DNA of 64,000 nt from an uncultured Flavobacterium sp. Its GTDB lineage: Bacteria; Bacteroidota; Bacteroidia; Flavobacteriales; Flavobacteriaceae. Below, piece by piece: positions 45,767 to 56,175 of the stretch. The notes beneath the pieces are model-generated. The model did no database searches. It saw only the letters and a list, made by a program, of their open reading frames with translations, and was not told the origin of the DNA. The stretch is from positions 1 to 64,000 of the forward strand of contig CALJVL010000018.1 in assembly GCA_937773775.1 (NCBI GenBank), given 5' to 3'. The stretch's first letter is position 1, and the number at the start of each line of letters is the position of its first letter. Both the position numbers and the translations under genes were made by a program.

Positions 45767-47863
45767 ATGGCAGTTTTATCAAATATTAGACAACGTTCCG
45801 CATTAATGATTGCAGTTATTGCATTCGCTTTATTTGCTTTTATCATTGGTGATCTATTTAGCAGTGGTGGTTTCAATAGTACGTCAAAAGATGTAGGTAG
45901 CATCAATGGGAAAGATATTTCATTTGAGGATTTTAGAATTAAAGTGGGGAATGTTGAAAAAAGCGGTCAAGGAATCACTTCTACAGCGGCAGCAAACAGA
46001 GTTTGGGATCAGGAAGTATCTGTGGCTTTGTTAACTGGTGAATTTGATAAGTTGGGCCTAAGAGTTGGCGAGAAGCACATACTAGAAGTTTTGAAAGCAG
46101 ATCAAAATATTGGTAAAAATCCATTGTTCTTAAATGCGGTAGGAGCTTTTGATATTGCAAAGTTTAAGCAATATTTCAAAGCAAATCCAGCGCAAGCACA
46201 GTATTTGGTAGACAGAGAAAAAGATGCTGAGTTAAATGCAAAATTTCAAATATATAACACCTTAATTAAGTCAAGCCTTTTCGCAACAGAGAGTGAAGGG
46301 AAGTTGAAATACGAAATGGAATCCAGTAAAGTGAGTTTCGCTTATGTTGCTGGATTGTATTCTACAATCAAAGACAGTGAAGTAAAAGTTACTGACGCTG
46401 AGATTAAGGATTACATGAAGAAAAACGAAAAGAAATTCAAAGCAGATGAAACTCGTGAAGTGGAATATGTTTTGATTGAGGATAAGGCTTCAGCAGAAGA
46501 TGAGGCAGAAGTTAAATCAAGAATAAACGGATTGCTATCCGGAAGCGTTGTTTATAATCAAGCAACAGCTAAAAACGATACTTTATCAGGGTTCAAATCG
46601 TCTAAAAACACAATTGAGTTTGTAAATTCTAATTCAGATGTTCCTTACGATTCTACTTATATTGCTAAAAAAGATTTACCGGCTGTCGATGCAGACTTAT
46701 TGTTTAATCTTGCGCCAGGCGAAGTTTATGGGCCTTATGTATTTGGAAACTATTATGCTATTTCAAAATCTTTGGGTAAAAGATTAGGAGTAAATGCTAA
46801 AGCAAGCCATATCTTAATCAGTTATGAAGGGACGCAAGTGCCTAATAAAAAAGAAATAAGAACTAAGGAGGAGGCAAAAGCTAAAGCGGAATCTATATTA
46901 GCTCAAGTTCAAGCAAATCCAGATAGTTTCATGATGTCAGCTTTTTCAAATTCTGACGACTCTTCAGCACAACAAGGAGGGGATTTAGGCTATTTTGGAC
47001 CAAACCAAATGGTGAAACCATTTAATGATTTTGTTTTTAACAACAGTATTGGTAAAGTAGGTTTAGTTGAAACTCCTTTCGGTTTTCACATCATCAAAGT
47101 AACTGACAAACAAGACGGAATTCGTCTAGCGACTATTGGTCTAAAAATTGAAGCTTCTGAAGCTACTTCAGATAAAATGTTTACACAGGCGACTAAATTT
47201 GAAATGGAATCTGCTGATAAAGGTTTTGACAAGGTAGCGAAGGAAATGGGACTTAAGGTTGAAGCTCCAGCAAATGTTAAAGCAATGGAAGAGAACTTTG
47301 GCTCTTTAGGAAATCAAAGATCTATTGTGAGATGGGCTTTTGAGGATGGGACTAAGGTAGGTACGGTTAAGCGATTTGAAGTGGCCAATGTAGGGCACGT
47401 TATAGCAACAGTTAAAAACATAGATGATTCGGGATTAGCTCCAGTTTCTCAAGTGAGATCTTATGTAGAGCCTATTCTTAAAAACAAGAAAAAAGCGGAA
47501 TTGATTAAAGCTAAAATGTCAGGAAGTTCTATGGAAATAATTGCTAAAGCTATAGGTTCTACTGTGTTGCAAGCAACTGATGTTACTTTGGAGAATCCAA
47601 TGTTGACAGGTGTTGGATTAGAGCCAAAAGTTATAGGAAATGCATTCGCATTGGAAGCAAATAAAATATCTGCACCTATAGAAGGAAATACTGGAGTGTA
47701 TGTCGTTAAAAACATCAGTACAGTGAAAGCATCAGCTTTAAAAGATCTGTCTCCTTACGTGGCTAAATTAAAAGCGCAGTCAGCTGGAGATGTAAACAGA
47801 GTTTTACCAGCACTTAAAGACAATGCAACAATTGAAGACAATAGAAAGCAGTTCAATTACTAA
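45767..47863 (+). CDS. Membrane-anchored peptidylprolyl isomerase (PpiD/SurA-like)
   Basis: 698 residues from MAVLSNIRQRSALM. An inner-membrane anchor (about 12-32, IAVIAFALFAFIIGDLF) precedes a SurA-like N-terminal domain (INGKDISFEDFRIKVGNVE). A parvulin domain (NAKASHILISYEG, GDLGYFGPNQMVKPFNDFVF, FGFHIIKVTDKQ) follows near 345-460. The C-terminal part is a second, degenerate rotamase-like region. It helps fold outer-membrane and secreted proteins. Start chosen because the upstream ATG at 45725 precedes a promoter-like element. Confidence 0.9.
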   Translation: MAVLSNIRQRSALMIAVIAFALFAFIIGDLFSSGGFNSTSKDVGSINGKDISFEDFRIKVGNVEKSGQGITSTAAANRVWDQEVSVALLTGEFDKLGLRVGEKHILEVLKADQNIGKNPLFLNAVGAFDIAKFKQYFKANPAQAQYLVDREKDAELNAKFQIYNTLIKSSLFATESEGKLKYEMESSKVSFAYVAGLYSTIKDSEVKVTDAEIKDYMKKNEKKFKADETREVEYVLIEDKASAEDEAEVKSRINGLLSGSVVYNQATAKNDTLSGFKSSKNTIEFVNSNSDVPYDSTYIAKKDLPAVDADLLFNLAPGEVYGPYVFGNYYAISKSLGKRLGVNAKASHILISYEGTQVPNKKEIRTKEEAKAKAESILAQVQANPDSFMMSAFSNSDDSSAQQGGDLGYFGPNQMVKPFNDFVFNNSIGKVGLVETPFGFHIIKVTDKQDGIRLATIGLKIEASEATSDKMFTQATKFEMESADKGFDKVAKEMGLKVEAPANVKAMEENFGSLGNQRSIVRWAFEDGTKVGTVKRFEVANVGHVIATVKNIDDSGLAPVSQVRSYVEPILKNKKKAELIKAKMSGSSMEIIAKAIGSTVLQATDVTLENPMLTGVGLEPKVIGNAFALEANKISAPIEGNTGVYVVKNISTVKASALKDLSPYVAKLKAQSAGDVNRVLPALKDNATIEDNRKQFNY

Positions 47864-47893
47864 AATATAATACTTAGGTAATAATCGTTCATG

Positions 47894-47926
47894 AAAAAAC
47901 TCGATACTTAGTATCGAGTTTTTTTA
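47894..47926. terminator. Bidirectional terminator between foldase and mevalonate genes
   Basis: AAAAAACTCGATACTTAGTATCGAGTTTTTTT: an eleven-base stem with T runs on both strands, between convergent genes. Confidence 0.92.
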
Positions 47927-47945
47927 TCATTATTTTTGAAGGCCT

Positions 47946-48866
47946 TTACTCATGCAATATCATTTCTTCGTAGGTTAAAATAGTGTTGTATCCTTTAGCA
48001 GCAAAATAAGTAGTTGGGTTGGTTTCGGCAGTTACCAGGATAAAATCTCCTCCCCAAGCACCTAAGCTTTTTATTTCGCCTTCAAAGTCACTAAATAAGG
48101 TTTCTTGTACTGTTTTCACTTCTAAGATATGACTCATTTCTGCTTCATGCAATGCTATTGCACGCGCAAAGGACTTTATGTTTCCAGAATTTAAAATTTC
48201 CTGTGTTATTTTGTCAATTGTACGAATGCTCTTGTCTAAATTCTGGGCTTTGTTTTTTTTGTATTGAGCAATCGAGGATTTACTGCTTTGTTTTTTGTTT
48301 AGATAGACGAAGTAGATGCTATCTGTGAATGCAGGATTGAATGTGACTTTTTCGACATTCTGTCCGTCTTTTTCAAGATGATACAAAATAGGGTTCCCAT
48401 TTTGCGCGCAGGCAATATCGTAACCGCTGCCGCCAAAACTTGTTTTAAGCAGTTTAAAGGCATCAATATGCAACCATTGCGCGATATTGTTTATTAAGGT
48501 AGACGAGGTTCCTAGACCCCATTTTCTAGGAAATGTAAGTTGCGTTGTTATCTGGTAGCCGTCACAATTGGTTATTAGGTCCGGATTTAACGAATAGGCC
48601 TCATGCAGGATGGTGACTAAAGTGGTTCTTATGGTTTCTACTTTGGAATTTAGGGGATTCAAAATTTCTGAAAAAGAAATACTGTCTTCGAACCATATAC
48701 TCCCGTCTGCATCATAACTTATCCAAGATATTTCCTGGTTTGCACCGACTTCAACAATCAGTGTTTGTCCAAATTTTGTAGGAAGTGCTAATGCTTTTGC
48801 GCCGTCCAGAACCAGATATTCGCCTGTAATCAAAAGCTTTCCGTTGCTGTAGAATGTTTTTTTCAT
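47946..48866 (-). CDS. GHMP kinase (mevalonate kinase-like)
   Basis: 306 residues. N-terminal FYSNGKLLITGEYLVLDGAKALALP, the ATP-binding GHMP motif KWGLGTSSTLINNIAQ and C-terminal SFGGSGYDIACAQ and LGAWGGDFILVTAE. It belongs to the mevalonate/phosphomevalonate branch of the GHMP family. HMG-CoA reductase is its next neighbour upstream (102 bases), so it is assigned to isoprenoid synthesis. Which of the two kinase steps it performs is not resolved by sequence reading. Confidence 0.85.
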   Translation of the reverse strand: MKKTFYSNGKLLITGEYLVLDGAKALALPTKFGQTLIVEVGANQEISWISYDADGSIWFEDSISFSEILNPLNSKVETIRTTLVTILHEAYSLNPDLITNCDGYQITTQLTFPRKWGLGTSSTLINNIAQWLHIDAFKLLKTSFGGSGYDIACAQNGNPILYHLEKDGQNVEKVTFNPAFTDSIYFVYLNKKQSSKSSIAQYKKNKAQNLDKSIRTIDKITQEILNSGNIKSFARAIALHEAEMSHILEVKTVQETLFSDFEGEIKSLGAWGGDFILVTAETNPTTYFAAKGYNTILTYEEMILHE

Positions 48867-48967
48867 TTATCCTGAATTTATTCTAGTGTGGTTTTTTGTC
48901 CCGATTGCTATTTTATCTCATTTTAATCAAATAAATATTTAGCGTGTAGCGGGAATAACTCCTGGTA

Positions 48968-50284
48968 TTATTTGCGTAGATTTTCAATCAATTCGACAAC
49001 TCCGCTATGTGAAACGGCATGATGTTTAAAATGCTTTCGGATTAAAATCCGTTCGTCATCACTAGCGTCAAATTGATTCAGAATATTATTCAAATGCATT
49101 TTCATGTGGCCATCCTGAATGCCTGTTGTAGTCAGGGAACGCAAGGCAGCAAAATTCTGTGCCAAACCCGCAACGGCAACTACCTGCATTAATTCTTTGG
49201 CGGAAGGGTTTTCTAGCATTTCTAATGATAGTTTCACCAAAGGATGCAAAGAGGTTAGTCCGCCCACGGTTCCTAGTGCCAAAGGGATTTCTAGCCAAAA
49301 TGTAAAGATGCCATTTTCTATTTTTGCATGGGACAAGCTGGAATATTGCCCGGATTTAGCGGCATAAGCGTGTATTCCCGCTTCGACGGCACGAAAATCA
49401 TTTCCCGTAGCCAATACGACAGCGTCGACTCCGTTCATGATTCCTTTGTTGTGTGTCACGGCTCTGAAAGGCTCCACTTCTGCTATTTGAACAGCTTGAA
49501 CAAATCGCTCTGCAAATTCTTGCGGGTTTGTAATATGTTTTTCGGCTAATGCTTCTATAGGGCAGGAAACTTCGGCTCTTACTATACAGTTGGGAACGTA
49601 ATTAGAAAGAATACTCATAATTACTTGAACGTTCTTTTCGGTTTCGGTAAAGAGACTGTAAGCCAATGCTTCTTCTTTTAATATTCGGGCAAATTGTTCT
49701 AAACAAGAGTTGATAAAATTTGCTCCCATGCTGTCTTTTGTTTCAAAAGTGGCATGAAGTTGAAAATAATCGGGAAGTAGATTTGTTTTATCCTGCAGCA
49801 CGATATCAAGAATCCCGCCACCGCGTTTTTGCATGTTTTTAGTGATGCTCTCTGTCTGTTCATAGAACTTTGCTTTAGTTTGAACAAAGAATAATTGTAG
49901 TTTGGAAACGTCTCCTTTGAATATAAAGTGCACTTGCCCTATTTTTTCGGTATTTAGGACGGTTGCTTTAAATCCGCCTCGTGTCGACCAAAATTTTGAT
50001 GAGTTAGATGCCGCAGCAACAACAGAACTCTCCTCAATTGCCATCGGAATCGTGCAATATTTTCCATTAATGAGGAAATTAGGGGCGACTCCAAGAGGTA
50101 TGTAGAAATTAGTTATTGTGTTTTCGATGAATTCATCGTGTAGCTTTTGTATTTTTTCATCTGAATTCCAATAATTTTTTAGTAAAAGTATTGCTTCCGA
50201 AGGAGTTGAGAAGTATTCTTTAGCAATCCAGTTTATTTTTTCCTCTTTGGATAGTTTTGAAAAGCCAGTAACAGGGTTATTCAT
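48968..50284 (-). CDS. mvaA: Hydroxymethylglutaryl-CoA reductase, class II (degradative-type)
   Basis: 438 residues from ATG at 50284 (MNNPVTGFSKLSKEEK). Motifs: PLGVAPNFLINGKYCTIPMAIEESSVVAAAS (catalytic Glu), DSMGANFINSCLE, VTHNKGIMNGVDAVVLATGNDFRAVEAG (catalytic Lys) and VVAVAGLAQNFAALRSL. It reduces HMG-CoA to mevalonate; Bacteroidota use class II enzymes for synthesis. A longer frame to 50479 adds 65 residues that read through the promoter-like element and overlap the divergent S9 peptidase, so it is rejected. Confidence 0.95.
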   Translation of the reverse strand: MNNPVTGFSKLSKEEKINWIAKEYFSTPSEAILLLKNYWNSDEKIQKLHDEFIENTITNFYIPLGVAPNFLINGKYCTIPMAIEESSVVAAASNSSKFWSTRGGFKATVLNTEKIGQVHFIFKGDVSKLQLFFVQTKAKFYEQTESITKNMQKRGGGILDIVLQDKTNLLPDYFQLHATFETKDSMGANFINSCLEQFARILKEEALAYSLFTETEKNVQVIMSILSNYVPNCIVRAEVSCPIEALAEKHITNPQEFAERFVQAVQIAEVEPFRAVTHNKGIMNGVDAVVLATGNDFRAVEAGIHAYAAKSGQYSSLSHAKIENGIFTFWLEIPLALGTVGGLTSLHPLVKLSLEMLENPSAKELMQVVAVAGLAQNFAALRSLTTTGIQDGHMKMHLNNILNQFDASDDERILIRKHFKHHAVSHSGVVELIENLRK

Positions 50285-50312
50285 TTTCAATAGATTATAG
50301 TATAATTTAGAG

Positions 50313-50320
50313 CAAAGATA
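50313..50320 (-). promoter_or_regulatory. Candidate -7 element of mvaA
   Basis: TATCTTTG on the minus strand is an exact TAnnTTTG match, 28 bases before ATG at 50284. It lies inside the longer alternative frame and so settles the start. Confidence 0.6.
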
Positions 50321-50464
50321 CATTTTTAGAGGTTTTATAGTGATTAAATTATCACCATTAAATGGTTTTTTAGAATGTTGTTTGCAACATTTAACACAAG
50401 GAATGTGATATAATTGTAAAATTTTCACTAAAATTGGCGTCTTTTGTACACATAAAACATTACT

Positions 50465-52640
50465 ATGAATTCTAAACATTTTTCGGTCCTATTTTTATTT
50501 TTGTGTTTCACTGTTTTTGGACAACAAAAAATCTCTGTTGAAAAAATTTATACGGGTGCTTTTCGTGCCCAAGGAATGGATGAATTACATTCTTTAAAAA
50601 ACACTAATCAATACACGGTATTGAATGAAGACATGAATGGAGAGCAGCAAATTGATTTGTTTGATTTTGCAACGCTAAAAAAAACAAGTACTTTATTCGA
50701 CACAAAGAACTACTCTAAGGACTTGCCTAATATTTCAAGTTATACGTTTGATACTACTGAAAAAATTAATTTTACTAGCTTTTAATTCAAAGCAGATCTT
50801 TAGACATTCCTTCACGGCAGATTACTACTTATATAATATTACTGATAACGAATTAACTAAGTTATTTGACTTTCAAGTGCAAGAACCTACATTTTCAGCT
50901 GATGGTAAAAAAAATCGCCTATGCTAAAGACAATAACCTTTTTGTATATGATTTGGAGACAAAAAAATCAACTCAAATCACTACTGATGGTAAGAAAAAC
51001 GGAATCATAAATGGAATTACGGACTGGGTTTACGAGGAAGAGTTTGCTTTTGTCAGGGCTTTTGATTGGAGTGCTGATAGTAAAAAACTAGCTTATATTC
51101 GTTTTGACGAAAGTCAAGTACCTGAATTTTCCATGTCGATATTCGGTACGTCTTTGTATCCTACAATCGAGACATTTAAGTATCCAAAAGCAGGAGAGAA
51201 AAATTCTCTTGTTTCATTGCACATTTATGATGTTGCACTAGCAGCTACTAAAGAAGTTAACTTAGGGAATTACAATGATTTTTATATTGCGCGCATGCAA
51301 TGGACTAATGACGCCAATGTTTTGTCAGCCCAAGTTTTGAATCGCCACCAAGATAATTTAGACTTGTTGTTTATTGATGGAACTACGGCAACATCAAAAA
51401 TAGTATTGAATGAAAAAGACAATGCATATATTGATGTTACAGATAACCTCACATTTTTGAAAGACAATAGTTTTATTTGGACCAGTGAGAAAGACGGTTT
51501 TAAATCACATTTATGTTTACGATAAAAAAGGGAAGTTAATAAACCAAGTGACTAAAGGAAACTGGGAAGTGACTTCTTATTATGGGTTTTGATGAAAAAT
51601 TAAGTACGGTTTTTTATCAGTCTACCGAGAACGGCTCTATTAACAGGGCTGTTTACAGTATTGGATTAAACGGTAAAAACAAAAAGGCGTTATCTATAGA
51701 AAAGGGAACTAATAGTGCCACTTTCAGTCCAAACTTTGAATATTACATTAACACTTTTTCCAGTGCGACGCAGCCGACGACCTACATCTTAAACGAAGCA
51801 AAAACAGGAAAACAATTACAGGTTATTGAAAACAACGAAGCCTTGGCTACAAAATTGAAGGCCTATGATTTACCCGTGAAAGAATTTTTTGTTTTAAAAA
51901 ACAGAAAAAGGCAACGAACTGAATGCTTGGATAATGAAACCGAAAGATTTTGATGCTTCAAAGAAATATCCTGTTTTTATGATTCAATATTCTGGTCCTG
52001 GTTCTCAGCAGGTAGTAAATGGATGGGGAAGTTCTAATGAATATTGGTTTATGATGCTTTCTCAGCAAGGATATATTGTTGCTTGTGTCGATGGAAGAGG
52101 AACTGGGTTTAAAGGTGCCGAGTTTAAGAAAGTGACACAACTGCAGTTAGGGAAGTACGAAGTGGAAGATCAAATTGATGCCGCTAAAGTGATTGGGGAT
52201 TATCCATTTGTCGATAAATCGAGAATCGGTATATGGGGATGGTCTTATGGTGGGTTTATGTCTTCGAACTGTCTTTTCAAAGGAAAAGACACTTTCAAAA
52301 TGGCGATAGCTGTAGCCCCTGTTACGAATTGGAGATTTTATGATAGCATATATACAGAAAGATACATGCAAACACCACCAAGACAAATGCGCGTGGCTAT
52401 GACGATAACTCTCCCATCAATTATGTAGACGGGCTAAAAGGGAAGTTTCTATTAATTCACGGAAGCGGAGATGATACTGTACATGTTCAAAATTCGATGC
52501 AAATGATGGAAGCGCTAATTCAAGCCAATAAGCAATTTGACTCACAGATTTACCCAGATAATAATCATGGAATTTATGGTGGAATGACCAGAATACAGCT
52601 GTACAATAAAATGACTAATTTTATCAAAGAAAACCTTTAG
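50465..52640 (+). CDS. S9 prolyl oligopeptidase/DPP-IV-like peptidase with seven +1 frame errors
   Basis: One gene in many pieces. Signal MNSKHFSVLFLFLCFTVFGQ, N-terminal DPP-IV beta-propeller (FTADYYLYN, WVYEEEFAFVRAFDWSADSKKLAY), then the catalytic domain (PVFMIQYSGPGSQQVVNGWG, GWSYGGFMS with the Ser, GSGDDTVHVQNS with Asp, DNNHGIYGG with His). Single extra bases at 50760-50765, 50907-50914, 51502-51504, 51584-51586, 51896-51901, 52378-52379 and 52385-52387 break the frame. Removing the seven gives exactly 722 residues, the family length. No nonsense or damaged motif is seen, so sequence error is favoured. It releases dipeptides, matching the two peptide transporters that follow. Confidence 0.85.
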
Positions 52641-52712
52641 ATCGTAGATTAATACTTCAAATTTTCTTTACGCATTTGCGACAGATGCGTCAATTATGAG
52701 CGCTGCTGAAGG

Positions 52713-52720
52713 TAGTTTTG
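52713..52720 (+). promoter_or_regulatory. Candidate -7 element of the POT transporter operon
   Basis: TAGTTTTG, an exact TAnnTTTG match, 64 bases before the first POT start. A nine-base hairpin (ACGCATTTG/CAGATGCGT) lies just upstream, 52671-52691, without a T tract. Confidence 0.4.
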
Positions 52721-52783
52721 TAGTTAATTAGGTCATTAAAACAAGAAGTTAAATAAACAACAATAGTAATTAAATTTTATCAT

Positions 52784-54300
52784 ATGTCAAACAAGACCTC
52801 GGAAGCTCATTTAGAATCAACTTTATTCGGTCACCCTACTGGATTATTTATATTGTTTTTCACAGAAATGTGGGAGCGTTTTTCTTATTATGGAATGCGA
52901 GCATTATTGGTTTTATATATGACAACAGAGACGATGGGTGACTCAAGAGGAGCAGGGCTTGGATGGTCAAGTCAAGAAGCATTAGCCTTATACGGATGGT
53001 ACACTATGTTAGTTTATGTAATGTCAATTCCCGGAGGTATGTTAGCGGATAAGTTACTTGGGCAAAAAAAGGCCCGTTCTGATTGGAGCAATCATTCTTT
53101 GTCTGGGACATGGGGTTTTAGTGTTTACACAAACTTGGGCTTTTTATGCTGGGTTGGGGTTGGTAATACTTGGGGTAGGTTTGTTGAAGCCTAATATTTT
53201 CTACAATGGTAGGTGGTTTGTATCCACAAGGAGATATTCGAAGAGACAAAGGATTCAGCATTTTCTACATTGGAATAAATACGGGCTCATTATTAGCTAC
53301 TATGGTTATCGGTTTTGTCGTAATGAAATGGGGATGGCATGCTGGCTTTGGTTTAGCAGGAATCGCGATGCTTTTCGGGCTTATTGTATATGTTTGGGGA
53401 CAAAAATTCTTAGGTCATGTTGGCAACTTAGAGGTTCAAGAAGCCAATACTGTGGATGAAAGCTCATATGGTCTGCTTTTTCAGAATCTTCTCAAATCTC
53501 AAAAGCAACTATTCTTTACAGGAATTCTTTTAGTATTATCGATTGTTGGGTGGTATAATTTAGGTTGGGCTTTTGGATTGTTGTTTTTCTTCTTAACAAT
53601 AATCGCCGCTTTAATGATGATGATTTACAAAGAGTTGACGTCACAGGTAGATAAGGATCGTTTTGTAGTTTTACTACTTTCTTTTATCATGGTAATTATA
53701 TTTTGGGGAGCGTTCGAGCAAGCTGGAGGTTTAATGAATCTTTACACAGATACTAAAACAGATAGAATGCTTTTCGGTTGGCAAATTCCGACAGTAATGT
53801 TTCAAAGTCTGAATGCCGGTTTTATTATTCTTTTTGCAACTGGAGTAGCAGGGTTTTGGGCAAAACGTAAACTTAAAAATAAAGAAGCTTCTTCTATTTT
53901 TAAGATGGCTATGGGTATTATCATAATGGGCTTTGGATTTTTATTTATGGTTTTTGCAGCTATGCAGTTTGAAAGATCAGGATCTTCAAGTATGATTTGG
54001 TTAGTTATGGCTTATTTGTTTCATACTATTGGGGAACTGTGTATCTCTCCCGTAGCATTGTCCTTCATTACAAAATTATCTCCAGTAAAATACGCCTCTT
54101 TAATGATGGGAGTTTATTTCGCTGCAACTGGATTAGGAAACAAAGTAGCAGGTATAATAGGTGAGTCTGCTAGTGATTTGGGCGAGTATTCTGTCTTTTT
54201 AGGAATACTAGTATTTACACTTGTTATTGGGTCTATATTTGTCATGTTGTTAAAGCCGTTGCAACGTCTAACTCACGGTGCGGAGGATAACGAAAAGTAA
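52784..54300 (+). CDS. POT-family peptide:H+ symporter, two +1 frame errors
   Basis: Three overlapping frames. [46 protein letters not shown] is the POT start, with the E-x-x-E-R-F-S-Y-Y-G motif. The frame changes after ADKLLGQK (seven-A run 53064-53070) and again after GLLKPNI (four-T run 53197-53200). Removing both bases gives a continuous 504-residue protein with [19 protein letters not shown] and [17 protein letters not shown]. It imports di- and tripeptides with protons. Next to an S9 dipeptidyl peptidase and a second POT gene, hence peptide feeding. Sequence error is favoured over decay. Confidence 0.87.
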
Positions 54301-54326
54301 CAGGTGTAAATAAATATTCTAAGTAA

Positions 54327-56132
54327 ATGAGTCAAAATAATACAGACCAGTTTTTTAAAAGCACGGTGCTAGGGCATCCTGCAGGATTGTTCGTTTTATT
54401 CTTCACAGAAATGTGGGAACGATTTTCATTCTACGGAATGCGTTCATTATTAATTTTGTTTCTGACTACCTCGACTATTGATGGTGGATGGGAATGGACA
54501 AGAGAAAATGCTTCTGCATTATTTGGATCGTATGTAGGATTGGTATATTTATCAACTATGTTAGGAGGTTATTTTGCTGATAAAGTCATCGGTTTTAGAT
54601 GGGCGGTGGTTGTAGGGGCAGGTTTAATGACACTTGGGCATGCTTCGATGGCATTAGAAACAGAGTTTTCAATCTATCTGGGTTTAGTTTTATTAGTGTT
54701 TGGGAATGGTTTTTTTAAACCGAATATGACGTCTATTGTGTCTGAGATGTACAAAGATCGTCCTGAGAAAAAGGACGGGGCATATACTTTGTTTTACATG
54801 GGTGTAAATGCGGGTGCTTTCTTCGGTATTTTACTTTGTGGATATTTAGGTGAAAAAGTGGGGTGGAGTTACGGTTTTGGATTAGCTGGAATCTTTATGT
54901 TTTTTGGAACATTACAATTTTGGCTGTCGCAAAATATTTTTGGTGATATTGGATTAAAACCCACACCCGAGAGTAAAGCCAAGGCTGATGCTGAAGATAC
55001 TGATAAAAGGAACCCTTTTACCTCTTTAGAGTTAGGGATTATAGCTATATGCAGCACTCTGGGATTATTATGGATTATTAATGATCCTGCTTCTAAAATT
55101 TCTGAGGGTCAAGTAAATATCTTCGGGTTTCTGGGAGAAAATGGCAATAACATTGCAATTATTTCGGCTTTACTTTTGTTTATAGTTTTATTGGTAACTC
55201 GCTTGGTTAAATATTCAAAAATTACTAGAGATAAATTAATTGCGGTTACATTTTTTGCGTTTTTGACGATTTTCTTTTGGGCTATTTTTGAACAATCACC
55301 AAATAGTTTGACAATCTTTGCAAGTGATTATACGAATCGAGTTTTGGAAGGAAATTGGAGTACTTTTTTCTTAATCGTTAACACACTGATTACTATTGTT
55401 CCTTTGGCAATTATTACTTGGGTCTTATCTTTATTATTTAAGCAGACTTTTAAAAAGTATGGTATTGCAAATATCATTCTAGCTTGTAGTTTTCTTATTA
55501 TCTGGATCATCGCATTGTGGATGATTACCAAGGATTTTTATACTGCGGGTTATTTATCGTTGTCAGACGGTACACTTCAGACGTTAAAAATTGATAAAGT
55601 GACTGTTGCAATTACTGAAGTTCCTGCAACTTGGTTCTCAACGTTAAACTCTTTATTTATAATTTCACTAGCTCCTTTGTTTTCAAAGTGGTGGGAAAGT
55701 AAATACAACCCTTCTGCAAATATGAAATACGGTATAGGGATGTTTCTGTTGGCTATTGGAATGGCCTGTGTAGCTTTCGGATCTATGGGTATCGAGCCTG
55801 GAGCAAAGACAGCTTCTGTAAGTATGATTTGGCTGATATTAGTTTATCTTTTCCACACTATGGGCGAATTATGCATATCGCCGGTAGGACTTTCCTATGT
55901 GAGTAAGTTAGTTCCCGCTAGGATGATTGCATTTATGTTTGGTGTTTGGTATCTAGCAGTTGCAATTGGTATGAAAGGTGCTGGTAAGTTTGGAGAAAAT
56001 ATTGATACAATAGCTAATGAACATGGATTGAGTTATTTCTTTTGGATGTTAACTGTAATTTCAATTGTTGTTGGATTATTTTCAATTATAATGAGTCCAG
56101 TAATGAAAAAGTTAATGCACGGTGTAAAATAA
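54327..56132 (+). CDS. POT-family peptide:H+ symporter, long form
   Basis: 601 residues with intact frame. [46 protein letters not shown] is the family start; other motifs are GFFKPNMTSIVSEMY, FYMGVNAGAFFGILLCGYLGE, FFWAIFEQSPNSLTIFA and [21 protein letters not shown]. About 14 membrane helices. It is 26 bases after the first POT gene and resembles it, so the two arose by duplication and are co-transcribed. An extra hydrophilic loop (about 210-235, TPESKAKADAEDTDKR) and the longer C-terminal half account for the size difference. Confidence 0.93.
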   Translation: MSQNNTDQFFKSTVLGHPAGLFVLFFTEMWERFSFYGMRSLLILFLTTSTIDGGWEWTRENASALFGSYVGLVYLSTMLGGYFADKVIGFRWAVVVGAGLMTLGHASMALETEFSIYLGLVLLVFGNGFFKPNMTSIVSEMYKDRPEKKDGAYTLFYMGVNAGAFFGILLCGYLGEKVGWSYGFGLAGIFMFFGTLQFWLSQNIFGDIGLKPTPESKAKADAEDTDKRNPFTSLELGIIAICSTLGLLWIINDPASKISEGQVNIFGFLGENGNNIAIISALLLFIVLLVTRLVKYSKITRDKLIAVTFFAFLTIFFWAIFEQSPNSLTIFASDYTNRVLEGNWSTFFLIVNTLITIVPLAIITWVLSLLFKQTFKKYGIANIILACSFLIIWIIALWMITKDFYTAGYLSLSDGTLQTLKIDKVTVAITEVPATWFSTLNSLFIISLAPLFSKWWESKYNPSANMKYGIGMFLLAIGMACVAFGSMGIEPGAKTASVSMIWLILVYLFHTMGELCISPVGLSYVSKLVPARMIAFMFGVWYLAVAIGMKGAGKFGENIDTIANEHGLSYFFWMLTVISIVVGLFSIIMSPVMKKLMHGVK

Positions 56133-56143
56133 AAAATTAGCTT

Positions 56144-56151
56144 TATATTTG
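56144..56151 (+). promoter_or_regulatory. Candidate -7 element of the thioredoxin gene
   Basis: TATATTTG, an exact TAnnTTTG match, 24 bases before ATG at 56176. Confidence 0.55.
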
Positions 56152-56175
56152 TTATTGCATAAAAAATAAGGATTT

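Noticed and set aside
50285..50479. Longer N-terminus for HMG-CoA reductase
   Set aside because: The extra 65 residues cover a TAnnTTTG promoter element and overlap the divergent peptidase gene; family proteins start at the MNNPVTGF position.
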